Assembly: GCF_900168295.1 (NCBI RefSeq)
Contig: NZ_FVZL01000010.1
Span: 46,166-110,165 of the forward strand
Reading direction: 5' to 3'
DNA: 64,000 nucleotides
From: Arthrobacter sp. P2b
GTDB taxonomy: Bacteria > Actinomycetota > Actinomycetes > Actinomycetales > Micrococcaceae
Shown piece after piece: positions 47,931-56,256 of the stretch. Below the pieces are notes generated by a model. That model saw only the letters and a list, made by a program, of their open reading frames with translations. It did no database searches and had not been told where the DNA came from. Every line of letters begins with the position of its first letter. The first letter of the stretch is position 1. Made by a program: the position numbers and the translations under genes.

Positions 47931-49387
47931 TTATTCAACACCGCCTCAAAAATTCTCTTCGCGTTCGGACTGGTCAGCTGTGCGCCGGTGGTGATGTCTA
48001 CGCCCTCCATGACGATCGTGACACCCACCTGCGGGTTGTTTGCGGGGGCAAATCCGGTAAACCAGGAGTTGTTGCTCCCGTTGCCCAGTTCGGCGGTTCC
48101 GGTCTTTCCCGCCACCTGGACACCGGGAACGGCGGCCCGGTTCGCGATGCCTTCGCTGACCGCACTCACCATCCATTCCGTGATCTGGTTGGCGATGTCC
48201 GGGGTGGTGGAGGTCCGCAGGGACTTCGGCTGCGGTTCGTCAATCACCCGCAGGTCCGGAGACCGCAGGGTCTTGATGAGGGTGGGCTGCATCTGGACGC
48301 CGTCGTTCGCGATCGCGGCAGTCATCATGGCCACCTGCAGGGGCGTGGCACGGACGTCCTTCTGGCCGATGACGGACTGCGCCAGCCCGGGGCCGTCGAG
48401 GTCGTCGGGGAAGGTGTTGCCTCTGGCATAGTCCAGCTTCAGCTGGTCGCCCATGTCCTGGCCGAAACCAAACTTCTCCGCCTGTTCGGCGATGGCGTCC
48501 CGTCCCAGGTCCAGGGCAATGCTTGCGAAGGGGGTGTTGCAGGACTGCTGGAGCGCGAAAGCGAAGCTGGCCGTGTCCCGGGTATAGCAGTTTCCGCCCG
48601 CATAGTTGGGCAGGCGGTACTGGATGCCTTCGAACGGGAGTTCCGCAGGGTTGGGCAGCACGCTGTCCTTGTTGTACTTGCCGGATGCAAGGGCCGCTGC
48701 GGTGTCCACCAGCTTGAACACGGATCCGGGGGCGAGCTGTTCACCGGTGGGTCCGCTGACGTTCGGGTTCAGGTTGATTCCGGGAACCTTGATCAGTTCA
48801 TCCATGCTGGCGTCAGCCGCGGTGAGGTCCTGGGTGGCCACCAGGTTCGGATTGTAGGAGGGCTTGGACACCATGGCCAGGATGGCGCCGGTCTTGGGGT
48901 TGGTGACCACGATGGATCCGCGCTGCCCGTCCGGGATCAGGCTGTAGGCGAGCTGCTGGATTTCGGGGTCGATGGTGAGTTCCACGGACGCACCCTTGGG
49001 CTGGTTGCCGAGGAACAGCTGCCCCACCCGGTCCAGGAACAGCTGGTCGGACTCGCCGGCCAGCTCGCTTCCAATCGATTGCTCCAGGGCGGTGGCACCA
49101 AAATTCTGCGAGAAGTAACCGGTGATGCCCGCGTACAGTTCCGGCTGCGGGTACGTGCGCTGGAAGGCGCAGGTCTCCGAACCGGTCTCCACGGACTCTG
49201 CCACGGGTGATCCACCCACGATGATGGCGCCGCGGTCGTTGCAGAAGCTTTGCAGGACAGCGCGCTGGTTCCAGGGGTTCGCCTTGAGTTCGTCGGCGCC
49301 GATTACCTGGACATAGCTGATGGCCCCGAAGATGAGGACAAACATGGCGATGGCCGCCACCCATGAATGCCGTATTGCCTGGTTCAC
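47927..49387 (-). CDS. pbpA: Penicillin-binding protein PbpA (class B transpeptidase)
   Basis: 486 residues. An N-terminal helix ([21 protein letters not shown]) anchors it outside. The transpeptidase has [15 protein letters not shown] with the acylated Ser (SxxK), QSCNTPF (SxN) and [10 protein letters not shown] (KTG). Class B PBPs cross-link peptidoglycan together with a SEDS glycosyltransferase, here RodA encoded directly upstream. GTG start overlaps the rodA stop by 4 bp. Confidence 0.96.
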   Translation of the reverse strand: MNQAIRHSWVAAIAMFVLIFGAISYVQVIGADELKANPWNQRAVLQSFCNDRGAIIVGGSPVAESVETGSETCAFQRTYPQPELYAGITGYFSQNFGATALEQSIGSELAGESDQLFLDRVGQLFLGNQPKGASVELTIDPEIQQLAYSLIPDGQRGSIVVTNPKTGAILAMVSKPSYNPNLVATQDLTAADASMDELIKVPGINLNPNVSGPTGEQLAPGSVFKLVDTAAALASGKYNKDSVLPNPAELPFEGIQYRLPNYAGGNCYTRDTASFAFALQQSCNTPFASIALDLGRDAIAEQAEKFGFGQDMGDQLKLDYARGNTFPDDLDGPGLAQSVIGQKDVRATPLQVAMMTAAIANDGVQMQPTLIKTLRSPDLRVIDEPQPKSLRTSTTPDIANQITEWMVSAVSEGIANRAAVPGVQVAGKTGTAELGNGSNNSWFTGFAPANNPQVGVTIVMEGVDITTGAQLTSPNAKRIFEAVLNK

Positions 49388-50781
49388 AGGTGCTTCACCG
49401 CCTCGGTAGGAGTATCAATGCCGGTTGCTTCAGAACCCTTGCCAGCAGGCAAGGGAGTGGTGTCCACAGGGCCGCGGGCTGTATGCGAAATCATCAGCAG
49501 CAGGCCAACAATGATCCAGTTGGCCAGAAGGGAAGAACCGCCGGCCGCCAGGAACGGCGTGGTCAGGCCCGTCAGGGGGATCAGGCGGGTCACACCGCCG
49601 ATCACCACAAAGCACTGCAGCGCCACCGCGAAGGACAGGCCGCACGCCAGGAGTTTCCCGAACGCGTCCCGGGTGCCCAGCGCAGCGCGGAAGCCGCGCG
49701 TGAACAGCAGGAGGTACATCAGGACGACGGCGAAGAGGCCAATCAGCCCCAGCTCCTCGCCCAGGGAGGCAATGATCATGTCGCTGTTGGCGAAGGGAAC
49801 CAGGTCGGGGCGCCCCTGGCCCAGCCCGGTGCCCACCAGGCCGCCGTTGGCCATGCCGAACAACCCCTGGATGATCTGCCGGCTTCCGCCGGGAAAGCGG
49901 TCGTAGACCTCTGGCGTGAAAGCGTTGAGCCAGCCGTCGATGCGCAGCTGCACGTGCGAGAACACTTGGGCTGCCACGAACCCGCCGCCCGCGATGAGGG
50001 CCAGGCCGATGACTACCCAGCTGATCCGGCTGGTGGCCACGTAGATCATCACGATGAACAGGCCGAAGAACAGGATGGAGGAGCCCAGGTCGCGCTGGAA
50101 GATGAGCACGCCGATGCTGACCAGCCACGCCGTGATCATGGGACCCATGTCCTTGAACCGCGGGAACTGGAGGGGCCCGATCTTCCGGCCCGCCAGCAGG
50201 ATGAGGTCGCGGTTCGAGGAAAGATACCCGGCAAAGAATATGGCCAGGGTGATCTTGGCGACCTCACCGGGCTGGAACGTCATGGGGCCCAGCCTGATCC
50301 ACACCCGGGCGCCCAGGATCTCGCCGGCGCTGATGCCGGGAACCAGCGGCAGGATGAGCAGCAGTGCACTGGCCGCAAGGGAGATGAAGGTAAACCGGCG
50401 CAGGATCCGGTGGTCTTTAAGGAACCAGATCACGGCAATGGCCACGGCCATCGCAATCAGGGTCCAGCGCAGCTGGTTGTTGCCGGTGTCGTCGCCCGGC
50501 GCGTCCAGCCGGTGGATCATGGCAAGGCCAATACCGTTCAGGGCGACCACCAGCGGAAGTATTACCGGGTCAGCATATTTAGCGCGGAAGCGGAGGACGC
50601 CGTGGAAGACCAGCGCGGCTACGGCCAGGAGGCTGGATTGGAACCAGAAATCGGAGTCAAAGGCCTTCTCCTGGTCCACGCCCACCAGCATGTTCGCGCC
50701 GATGCCGATGGTGAGGGCCAGCAGGAGCAATGCAAGCTCCACATTGCGGCGTGGTTTCGGAGTAGTGCTGAGCTGGCTCAT
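49384..50781 (-). CDS. rodA: SEDS peptidoglycan glycosyltransferase RodA/FtsW family
   Basis: 465 residues from ATG 50781 (GAGGTGGG upstream; overlaps the pstP stop by 4 bp). About 12 helices. The signature ARVWIRLGPMTFQPGEVAKITLA and the late GGVTRLIPLTGLTTPFLAAGGSS are diagnostic of SEDS proteins. It polymerises lipid II into glycan strands with the PbpA partner. Longer in-frame starts overlap pstP without reason. Confidence 0.96.
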   Translation of the reverse strand: MSQLSTTPKPRRNVELALLLLALTIGIGANMLVGVDQEKAFDSDFWFQSSLLAVAALVFHGVLRFRAKYADPVILPLVVALNGIGLAMIHRLDAPGDDTGNNQLRWTLIAMAVAIAVIWFLKDHRILRRFTFISLAASALLLILPLVPGISAGEILGARVWIRLGPMTFQPGEVAKITLAIFFAGYLSSNRDLILLAGRKIGPLQFPRFKDMGPMITAWLVSIGVLIFQRDLGSSILFFGLFIVMIYVATSRISWVVIGLALIAGGGFVAAQVFSHVQLRIDGWLNAFTPEVYDRFPGGSRQIIQGLFGMANGGLVGTGLGQGRPDLVPFANSDMIIASLGEELGLIGLFAVVLMYLLLFTRGFRAALGTRDAFGKLLACGLSFAVALQCFVVIGGVTRLIPLTGLTTPFLAAGGSSLLANWIIVGLLLMISHTARGPVDTTPLPAGKGSEATGIDTPTEAVKHL

Positions 50782-52436
50782 TGGCCCACCTCGCAGGTAA
50801 CAGTGGGAGTGGGTGAGGGGGACGGGCTTGCCGGAGTAGAGGCAGATGCCTCGGCAGCGGGGCTGGCCGCCGGATCCGTCGGTGTTGGGGCGGGAGCGGA
50901 CGGCGTAGCGGGGGCGGAAGCCGACGCCGTGGGGCACCCCTCCTCCGGCGACGTGGTGCCGGTGAGCTCCAGGTTCTTTACGATCCGCTGGGCGTCATAA
51001 AGGTCATTGGCCGGAACGGTCTGGCGGACCCGCTGCTGGGAGAACGGAGGCAGGGAACTCATCGGGAGTTCCGTGACAGTTTCAAGGCGGGACAACTGGA
51101 TGGGCCCGAGCCGCTGGGACACGCCGTTGTAGATGGCTACGCGCGAATCGAACTCTCCCACGTAGTAGCGGGTCTGGGTCCAGGCATAGCCCAGCCACAG
51201 TCCGACGCCAAGAACCAGGAGGACCAGGCCGGCAATGGACCAAGTAATCCACCGGCGGGGCTTCAGCGGGACGAGGGTTTCGTCCTCGTCGCCCTGTGCC
51301 GGTTCTGCCTTGTGGGTGAGGAGGGTGGCCGCCCGTCGAGCGACGGTGCGTCCGCCGATGGTGGGGATGGAGCCGGTCTCGGCCGCCGAGGCCGCAGCCC
51401 CCACAAGTTCATGGGGACGCGAGGACAATTCTTCCCGGAGGACCTCTGCGGTCAGATGTTCACCCAGGTGGGGGTCGGTGGAAGCCGGCTCCACAACGCT
51501 GGACCCTGACCTTTCCGAAGCCGGCTCCGCTGCGCTGTCCGCATCGGGCTCGCCGTCGTCCTCGGACTGGTTCCCGGCAGGTGCGCCGGGAGCCTCAGCC
51601 GCGGCAGCGGGCTTGGCGGCGCCGACGGAAGGGATGACGTCGACGGCGGCCGTGCTGACGTCGTCGGGCGTTTCCTCCACGATCTCCACCATCACGACGG
51701 TGACGTTGTCCGGGGATCCCGCTTCAAGGGTGAGGTCAACGAGGGTTTCCACGCACTCGCGGAGGTCCTTGGTTTCCTTGACGGTGCGCTCCACGGCATG
51801 GCCGGCGACGTAGTTGAGGCCGTCGGAGCAGAGCAGCCAGCGGTCGCCCGGCTTCACGTCCAGGGTGTCCAGGTCCAACTCGGGGCTGGCATCAACATCG
51901 CCGAGCACGCGCATCAGGACATTCTTGTGCGGGTGCGTTTCCGCTTCCTCGGGCTTGAGCCTGCCTTCGTCAATGAGCCGCTGCACAAAGGTGTGGTCAA
52001 TGCTGACCTGCTCGAACTCGCCGTCCCGGAGGCGGTACGCCCGGGAGTCGCCGATGTGGGCGAAGTGCAGTTTGCCCTCGGCCAGCAGGAGGGCGGTGAC
52101 CGTGGTGCCCATGCCCGCCAGCTTGGGGTTGATGTGCACGAGTTCGGAGAGCAGGGAGTTCGCCGTCTGGATCTCGTCGGCCAGGATGGTGCCGGCGTCG
52201 CCGTCGTAGTCATCGCGGTCCAGATGGATCATGTCCAGGACGGTGGCGGCGGAGGCGACATCACCGCCGGCATGGCCGCCCATGCCGTCAGCCACCACGG
52301 CGAGGTGGCGCCCGGCGTAGGCGGAGTCGTCGTTTTTGGAGCGGATCCGGCCGACGTCGGACCGGGCGGCGAACCGCATGATGAGGGGCCGCTCCGCGGG
52401 CTTTTGCCCGTTAGCGGGGTTCTCGGGGACGGCCAC
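50778..52436 (-). CDS. pstP: PP2C-family Ser/Thr phosphatase PstP
   Basis: 552 residues from GTG 52436. The phosphatase domain (about 15-255) has RSDVGRIRSKNDDSAYAG, VVADGMGGHAGGDVAS with metal-binding Asp/Gly, GDSRAYRLRDGE, and a late GSPDNVTVVMV with Asp. A long disordered linker is followed by one helix (WSIAGLVLLVLGVGLWLGYAW) and a C-terminal extracellular part ending in a Pro/Ala/Ser-rich tail. It reverses PknA/PknB phosphorylation. It lies 2 bp after fhaB. Confidence 0.95.
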   Translation of the reverse strand: MAVPENPANGQKPAERPLIMRFAARSDVGRIRSKNDDSAYAGRHLAVVADGMGGHAGGDVASAATVLDMIHLDRDDYDGDAGTILADEIQTANSLLSELVHINPKLAGMGTTVTALLLAEGKLHFAHIGDSRAYRLRDGEFEQVSIDHTFVQRLIDEGRLKPEEAETHPHKNVLMRVLGDVDASPELDLDTLDVKPGDRWLLCSDGLNYVAGHAVERTVKETKDLRECVETLVDLTLEAGSPDNVTVVMVEIVEETPDDVSTAAVDVIPSVGAAKPAAAAEAPGAPAGNQSEDDGEPDADSAAEPASERSGSSVVEPASTDPHLGEHLTAEVLREELSSRPHELVGAAASAAETGSIPTIGGRTVARRAATLLTHKAEPAQGDEDETLVPLKPRRWITWSIAGLVLLVLGVGLWLGYAWTQTRYYVGEFDSRVAIYNGVSQRLGPIQLSRLETVTELPMSSLPPFSQQRVRQTVPANDLYDAQRIVKNLELTGTTSPEEGCPTASASAPATPSAPAPTPTDPAASPAAEASASTPASPSPSPTPTVTCEVGQ

Positions 52437-52438
52437 GG

Positions 52439-52921
52439 CTATGGCCTCAATTCAATGACCGTCTTGCCGATTCTCACAGGTACGCCTGGCTCAACGGGCA
52501 GGGCACGGGTAAGTTGCTGGTCCGCCAGGTAGGTTCCGTTGGTGGAGCCCAGGTCTTCGATGAACCAGCGGCTGCCCTGCGGGAACAGCCTGGCGTGACG
52601 GCCGGAGGCGTAGTCGTCCTCGAGTACCAGGGTGGCCTCCTGCGCCCGTCCCAGGAGGATGGGGCTGGCAGCCAGCGGAAGGGTGGTTCCCTTCAGCGGA
52701 CCCTCCACCACAACCAGTTGCCGGGCCTGCTGCTTTACGGGCTGCGGCGGGGCCTCGGCGAGTTCAGGATTCTTGCGGACCTGGCGGGCAGTGGGTGCCC
52801 CGGCAGCAGCCTTGCGACCCACCATGAGGTCGCGGCGCATCGCCGACACAATGCTGAAGATCAGAACCCAGAGGAGCAGCAGGAAGCCAAACCGCAGCGC
52901 GGTGATGGTCAGGTCGCTCAT
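52439..52921 (-). CDS. fhaB: FHA-domain protein FhaB
   Basis: 160 residues. The N-terminal helix (ALRFGFLLLLWVLIFSIVSAM) leads to a cytoplasmic linker and a C-terminal FHA domain (about 80-160) with ILLGRAQEATLVLEDDYASGRHARL and DLGSTNGTYL. FHA domains bind phosphothreonine. The mycobacterial homologue (FipA) links kinases to division. The ATG overlaps the fhaA stop by 4 bp. Confidence 0.94.
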   Translation of the reverse strand: MSDLTITALRFGFLLLLWVLIFSIVSAMRRDLMVGRKAAAGAPTARQVRKNPELAEAPPQPVKQQARQLVVVEGPLKGTTLPLAASPILLGRAQEATLVLEDDYASGRHARLFPQGSRWFIEDLGSTNGTYLADQQLTRALPVEPGVPVRIGKTVIELRP

Positions 52922-53661
52922 GCGTTGCCACCAGGGCTGGCAGGAAGCAGGCGGAAGATGATCTTTGTCCGTCCCATTGTGATGGTGGATCCGTCAGTAA
53001 GTTCGGTACTTCCGGAAACCTTTTGCCCGTTGACGTAGCTTCCATTGGTGGAGCCCATGTCCACGGCGCTCGTGACGCCGTTTGCGGTGCGGATTTCCAG
53101 GTGCCGGCGTGAAACCCCGGTGTCTTCGACGTGGATGTCGGCCTCCGAGGACCTGCCCAGCACGATGGACGGGGCGTTCAGTGAGTAACGCTGCCCGTCG
53201 ATGTCCAGTACGGGCTGCAGCCTGACGGGCTGGCGGCTGGGGGCGGCCGGAAGGTTGGGGCGGGCCGGTGGATTGCCGGGGGCACCTGTCGATTTTTCGG
53301 TCGAGGAGGCGATTTCGAAGTCCCCGGCGCGCAGTTCCGCATCGCGGCGGAATGAGATCCGCACGGAGCCCTGCAGGGTGTAGCCCTGGCTGCGCACGTG
53401 GTTGATCACAACATCGCACAGTTCTTCTGCAAGCGGAGTGCCCCATTCCTGGGCCCGGCGGAAGTCGTCGTCACTGAGCCGGACGTCAAAGACGTTCGGT
53501 ACCAGTGTCCGTCCAGCCGCTACCGTGAGGGATTTGTGGTCCACTTCGCGGCGGAGCCGGCTGGCGATCTCCACGGGTTCAACCTGGGCCTTTGAGCCGG
53601 TGGAGAAGACGCCCCGGACAGCCTTTTCAATGCCGCGTTCAACTTTGTCCAGCAGTCCCAT
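52918..53661 (-). CDS. fhaA: FHA-domain protein FhaA with N-terminal DUF3662 domain
   Basis: 247 residues from ATG 53661 with AAAGGAG upstream. Residues 1-125 are DUF3662 (MGLLDKVERGIEKAVRGVFS, then EVDHKSLTVAAGRTLVPNVF). A short linker follows, then an FHA domain (about 160-245) with IVLGRSSEADIHVEDTGVSRRHLEI and DMGSTNGSYVNGQ. Mycobacterial FhaA binds the phosphorylated pseudokinase part of MviN. The Pro-rich interdomain linker of the mycobacterial protein is much shorter here. First gene of the operon. Confidence 0.94.
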   Translation of the reverse strand: MGLLDKVERGIEKAVRGVFSTGSKAQVEPVEIASRLRREVDHKSLTVAAGRTLVPNVFDVRLSDDDFRRAQEWGTPLAEELCDVVINHVRSQGYTLQGSVRISFRRDAELRAGDFEIASSTEKSTGAPGNPPARPNLPAAPSRQPVRLQPVLDIDGQRYSLNAPSIVLGRSSEADIHVEDTGVSRRHLEIRTANGVTSAVDMGSTNGSYVNGQKVSGSTELTDGSTITMGRTKIIFRLLPASPGGNA

Positions 53662-54037
53662 GGTTCTTCTCCTTTCCCCCCGCGTGCGGGGCCGTTTGCG
53701 TACCGGAACCCCACTTGCCGTGCAGTTCACAACTCAACAGTGCGCCTGCCTGCAGCAGCCGCCTCTACATCCGATACTACTGGGCAGGCCTGTGAATGAC
53801 CTTAATCCACAACGGCCGGGCGCCGGGAAAAGTTCAGTTTTCCTGGACGGCCGGCCCTGGGTTGGCACCGGTTGCCGCGGCACGAAAGGGCCTCTTTTCG
53901 TTGCGTTGAACCGGGCTTCCGGAGCCCTTCCGGACCCCGATTGGTGTTTTTCCGCATCAGTCCGTTATGCTTGATCTCGCTGCTTTTGCAAGACTGCGGA
54001 TCCGGGAAACCGACCATTGTCAGGCGAAAGAAGTTGC
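53662..54037. promoter_or_regulatory. Divergent upstream region of the fhaA operon and tRNA-Leu
   Basis: 376 bp without a gene. On the minus strand TAGTAT (53774-53779) is a good -10 for the fhaA operon, about 110 bp from its start. On the plus strand TATGCT (53967-53972) is a possible -10 for tRNA-Leu. No other structure stands out. Confidence 0.4.
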
Positions 54038-54120
54038 GCGCGAGTGGCGGAACGGCAGACGCGCTGGCTTCAGGTGCCAGTATCCGAAAGGGTGTGGGGG
54101 TTCAAATCCCCCCTCGCGCA
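54038..54120 (+). tRNA. tRNA-Leu (CAG)
   Basis: 83 nt. Acceptor GCGCGAG pairs with CTCGCGC. The anticodon loop contains CAG (GCTTCAGGTGC), a long variable arm follows (TATCCGAAAGGGTGT), and the T-loop is GTTCAAATCCC. CCA is not encoded. Confidence 0.96.
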
Positions 54121-54128
54121 CGCAAATG

Positions 54129-54162
54129 AAAGAGCCCCGGTCTTAGGACCGGGGCTCTTTTG
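54129..54162 (+). terminator. Terminator after tRNA-Leu
   Basis: AAAGAGCCCCGGTC and its complement around TTAG, followed by TTTT. It follows the tRNA by 8 bp. Confidence 0.93.
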
Positions 54163-54181
54163 CATTCTCCAGGGGTGCCGG

Positions 54182-54240
54182 ACCTAAGCTCGTTCGCAGA
54201 TCCGGGCCTTGATGGTCCGGATTCGCGAACAAGCTTAGGT
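54182..54240. repeat. Dispersed intergenic palindrome, copy 1
   Basis: A 59-bp inverted repeat with arms built from ACCTAAGCT-GTTCGC-GATCCGG and the complement, with a few mismatches. Its inner part (GTTCGCGGATCCGG-like) recurs at 62568-62624. It lies between tRNA-Leu and a convergent gntR gene. Confidence 0.8.
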
Positions 54241-54270
54241 TTCGGCAGGGGAGGCTCACCCCGGCAAAGG

Positions 54271-54969
54271 CTAGGGGCGCGCGGAAGCCTTGAACCGGCG
54301 TCGGGAGTTGGCCAGGTGGCTGCGCATGGCGGCCGCGGCAGCTGCCTCATCGCCGTCGGCAATGGCGTCCGCGATGGAGCGGTGTTCCTGCACCACCTGG
54401 TCGAAGTGGTCCCGGGCGTAATGCTCGACGTCGGTCATCAGCCGGGTGCGGGGCATGGCGATCATGGTCTGGCCGAGCGCGGCGAGGCAGTCCGAGTAAA
54501 AGGGGTTGCCCGATGCCGCGGCCACGGCCCGGTGGAATTCGAAGTCTGACTTCATGGCGTGGGCCGGATGTCCGGCGCTGGCCGTGAACTCCTCAAGCGC
54601 CGAGGTCACCGCCCGCAGTTGGCGCTCGGAGTGGTTGCGGGCAGCCAGCGCGGCGGCTTCCGTTTCTACCCCCATCCGGAATTCCAGCATGTGCAGCCGG
54701 TCCTCGGTGGTGGCTACCGGACGGGCCCCCGGCGCTGCCGAGGGCCCTTCGGAGGGCGGAGTAAGGGCAAAGCTGCCGCGTCCCCGCTCCGTTTCCACGA
54801 GCCCTTCGGCCTGGAGCCGGGTAAGGGCGGCGCGGACCACGGTGCGGCTGACGCCGAAATCACTGATCAGCGTGTTTTCGCTCGGAAGCTTCTCGCCTGG
54901 CTGGATCACGCCGTCAACAATGCGGTTTCGAAGGTCGGCGGCGAGGTCCGCGGTGAGGTTCCGGCTCAT
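54271..54969 (-). CDS. GntR-family regulator, FadR subfamily
   Basis: 232 residues. Winged helix-turn-helix at about 10-70 (GEKLPSENTLISDFGVSRTVVRAALTRLQAEGLV). The C-terminal FCD effector domain contains FEFHRAVAAASGNPF and a late YARDHFDQVVQEHRSIADAI with metal-binding His. The FCD His residues suggest a metal-coordinated organic acid ligand. It is 10 bp downstream of the sugar-acid dehydratase and presumably represses it through the palindrome at 56168. Confidence 0.92.
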   Translation of the reverse strand: MSRNLTADLAADLRNRIVDGVIQPGEKLPSENTLISDFGVSRTVVRAALTRLQAEGLVETERGRGSFALTPPSEGPSAAPGARPVATTEDRLHMLEFRMGVETEAAALAARNHSERQLRAVTSALEEFTASAGHPAHAMKSDFEFHRAVAAASGNPFYSDCLAALGQTMIAMPRTRLMTDVEHYARDHFDQVVQEHRSIADAIADGDEAAAAAAMRSHLANSRRRFKASARP

Positions 54970-54979
54970 GGCTTCAAGA

Positions 54980-56107
54980 TTACGCGCCGAACTCCACGGA
55001 CTCGGTTGTCCAGGCGCGGGCCTGGTCGCTGAGGGTGACGCCGAGGCCGGGGCGGTCCGGGACGATCATCCGGCCGTTCTTGGTTTCGAGGCGCTCGTTG
55101 AACAGCGGATCAAGCCAGTCGAAGTGCTCAACCCACGGCTCGCGCGGGTAGGCGGCGGCGAGGTGGAGGTGGATTTCCATGGCGAAGTGCGGGGCCAGGC
55201 CCAGGCCGCGTTCGTCGGCAAGGGCGGCCAGGCGCAGGAACTGGGTAATGCCGCCGACGCGCGGGGCGTCCGGCTGGATGATGTCGCAGCCGTTCGCGGT
55301 GATGAGGCCCTTGTGCTCCGCCACGGAGGCGAGCATTTCACCGGTGGCGATGGGTGTGTCCAGGACCTGGGCCAGGTGGGCGTGGCCTTCGAAGTCGTAG
55401 GCATCCAGGGGTTCCTCGATCCAGATGAGGTTGAACTCCTCGAGCTGCCGGCCCATGCGGAGGGCGGTGGCGCGGTCCCATTGCTGGTTGGCGTCCACCA
55501 TCAGCGGGACGTCCCAGCCGATGTGCTCGCGGATCCCAGCAACGCGGCGGAGGTCCTCCTTGCTGTCCGGGAGGCCCACCTTGATCTTGATGCCGCCGAT
55601 GCCTTCTTCAATGGACTGGGTGGCGCGGGCCTTGACCTCGTCGAGCGTGGCATTGAGGAAGCCGCCGGAGGTGTTGTAGGTCTGGACGGAGTCGCGGTAG
55701 GAGCCGAGGAACTTGGCAAGCGACAGGCCTGCACGCTTGGCCTTGAGATCGTAAAGGGCTATGTCAATGGCAGCCAGCGCCTGGGTGGCGACGCCGGAGC
55801 GGCCCACCGAAGCGCCTGCCCAGAGCAGCTTGGTGTAGATCTTGGCGATGTCGTTGGGGTCCTCGCCGATGATGCCCTCGGCCACTTCCTTGGCGTGGGC
55901 GTATTGGGCGGGACCGCCGGCGCGCTTGGAGTAGCTGAAGCCGACGCCGGTGTGTCCCAGTTCGGTGGTGATCTCGGCGAAGAGGAAGACCACCTCGGTC
56001 ATGGGTTTCTGCCGGCCGGTGAAGACCTTGGCGTCACTGATGGGAACAGTGAGGGGAAGGCGGGCGGTGGACAGCTTGACGTGCCGGATCAGGTCAACGG
56101 TGCTCAT
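54980..56107 (-). CDS. L-talarate/galactarate dehydratase-like enolase superfamily enzyme
   Basis: 375 residues. The mandelate-racemase subgroup pattern is visible: IGGIKIKVGLPDS (catalytic Lys of KxK), MVDANQQWD (Asp), WIEEPLDAYD (Glu), TGEMLAS (Glu) and LAPHFAMEIHLHLAA (His). Such enzymes dehydrate hexaric acids to 2-keto-3-deoxy acids. Overall sequence is closest in flavour to talarate/galactarate dehydratases; the exact substrate is inferred. The gene pairs with the adjacent FadR-type regulator. Confidence 0.85.
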   Translation of the reverse strand: MSTVDLIRHVKLSTARLPLTVPISDAKVFTGRQKPMTEVVFLFAEITTELGHTGVGFSYSKRAGGPAQYAHAKEVAEGIIGEDPNDIAKIYTKLLWAGASVGRSGVATQALAAIDIALYDLKAKRAGLSLAKFLGSYRDSVQTYNTSGGFLNATLDEVKARATQSIEEGIGGIKIKVGLPDSKEDLRRVAGIREHIGWDVPLMVDANQQWDRATALRMGRQLEEFNLIWIEEPLDAYDFEGHAHLAQVLDTPIATGEMLASVAEHKGLITANGCDIIQPDAPRVGGITQFLRLAALADERGLGLAPHFAMEIHLHLAAAYPREPWVEHFDWLDPLFNERLETKNGRMIVPDRPGLGVTLSDQARAWTTESVEFGA

Positions 56108-56167
56108 GGATTCTCCTAAAGGCGGGGCTGGGCTCCTTCGCCCACACCCTTAGGATATAAGTTACTA

Positions 56168-56182
56168 ACTTGTATTACAAGT
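56168..56182. promoter_or_regulatory. Probable FadR/GntR operator
   Basis: ACTTGTATTACAAGT is a perfect 7-1-7 palindrome that fits the FadR-subfamily pattern TNGTNNNACNA. It lies 60 bp upstream of the dehydratase start and between it and the divergent MFS gene. Confidence 0.7.
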
Positions 56183-56243
56183 GTTTCCAGGGCCCTTACC
56201 CCTAATTGCCGGAATAACCATGTCCCCGGACGCCGGCGATAAC

Positions 56244-56249
56244 TACACT
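56244..56249 (+). promoter_or_regulatory. -10 element for a leaderless MFS transporter mRNA
   Basis: TACACT lies 7 nt before ATG 56257, with no ribosome binding site. Confidence 0.5.
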
Positions 56250-56256
56250 GGGACGC

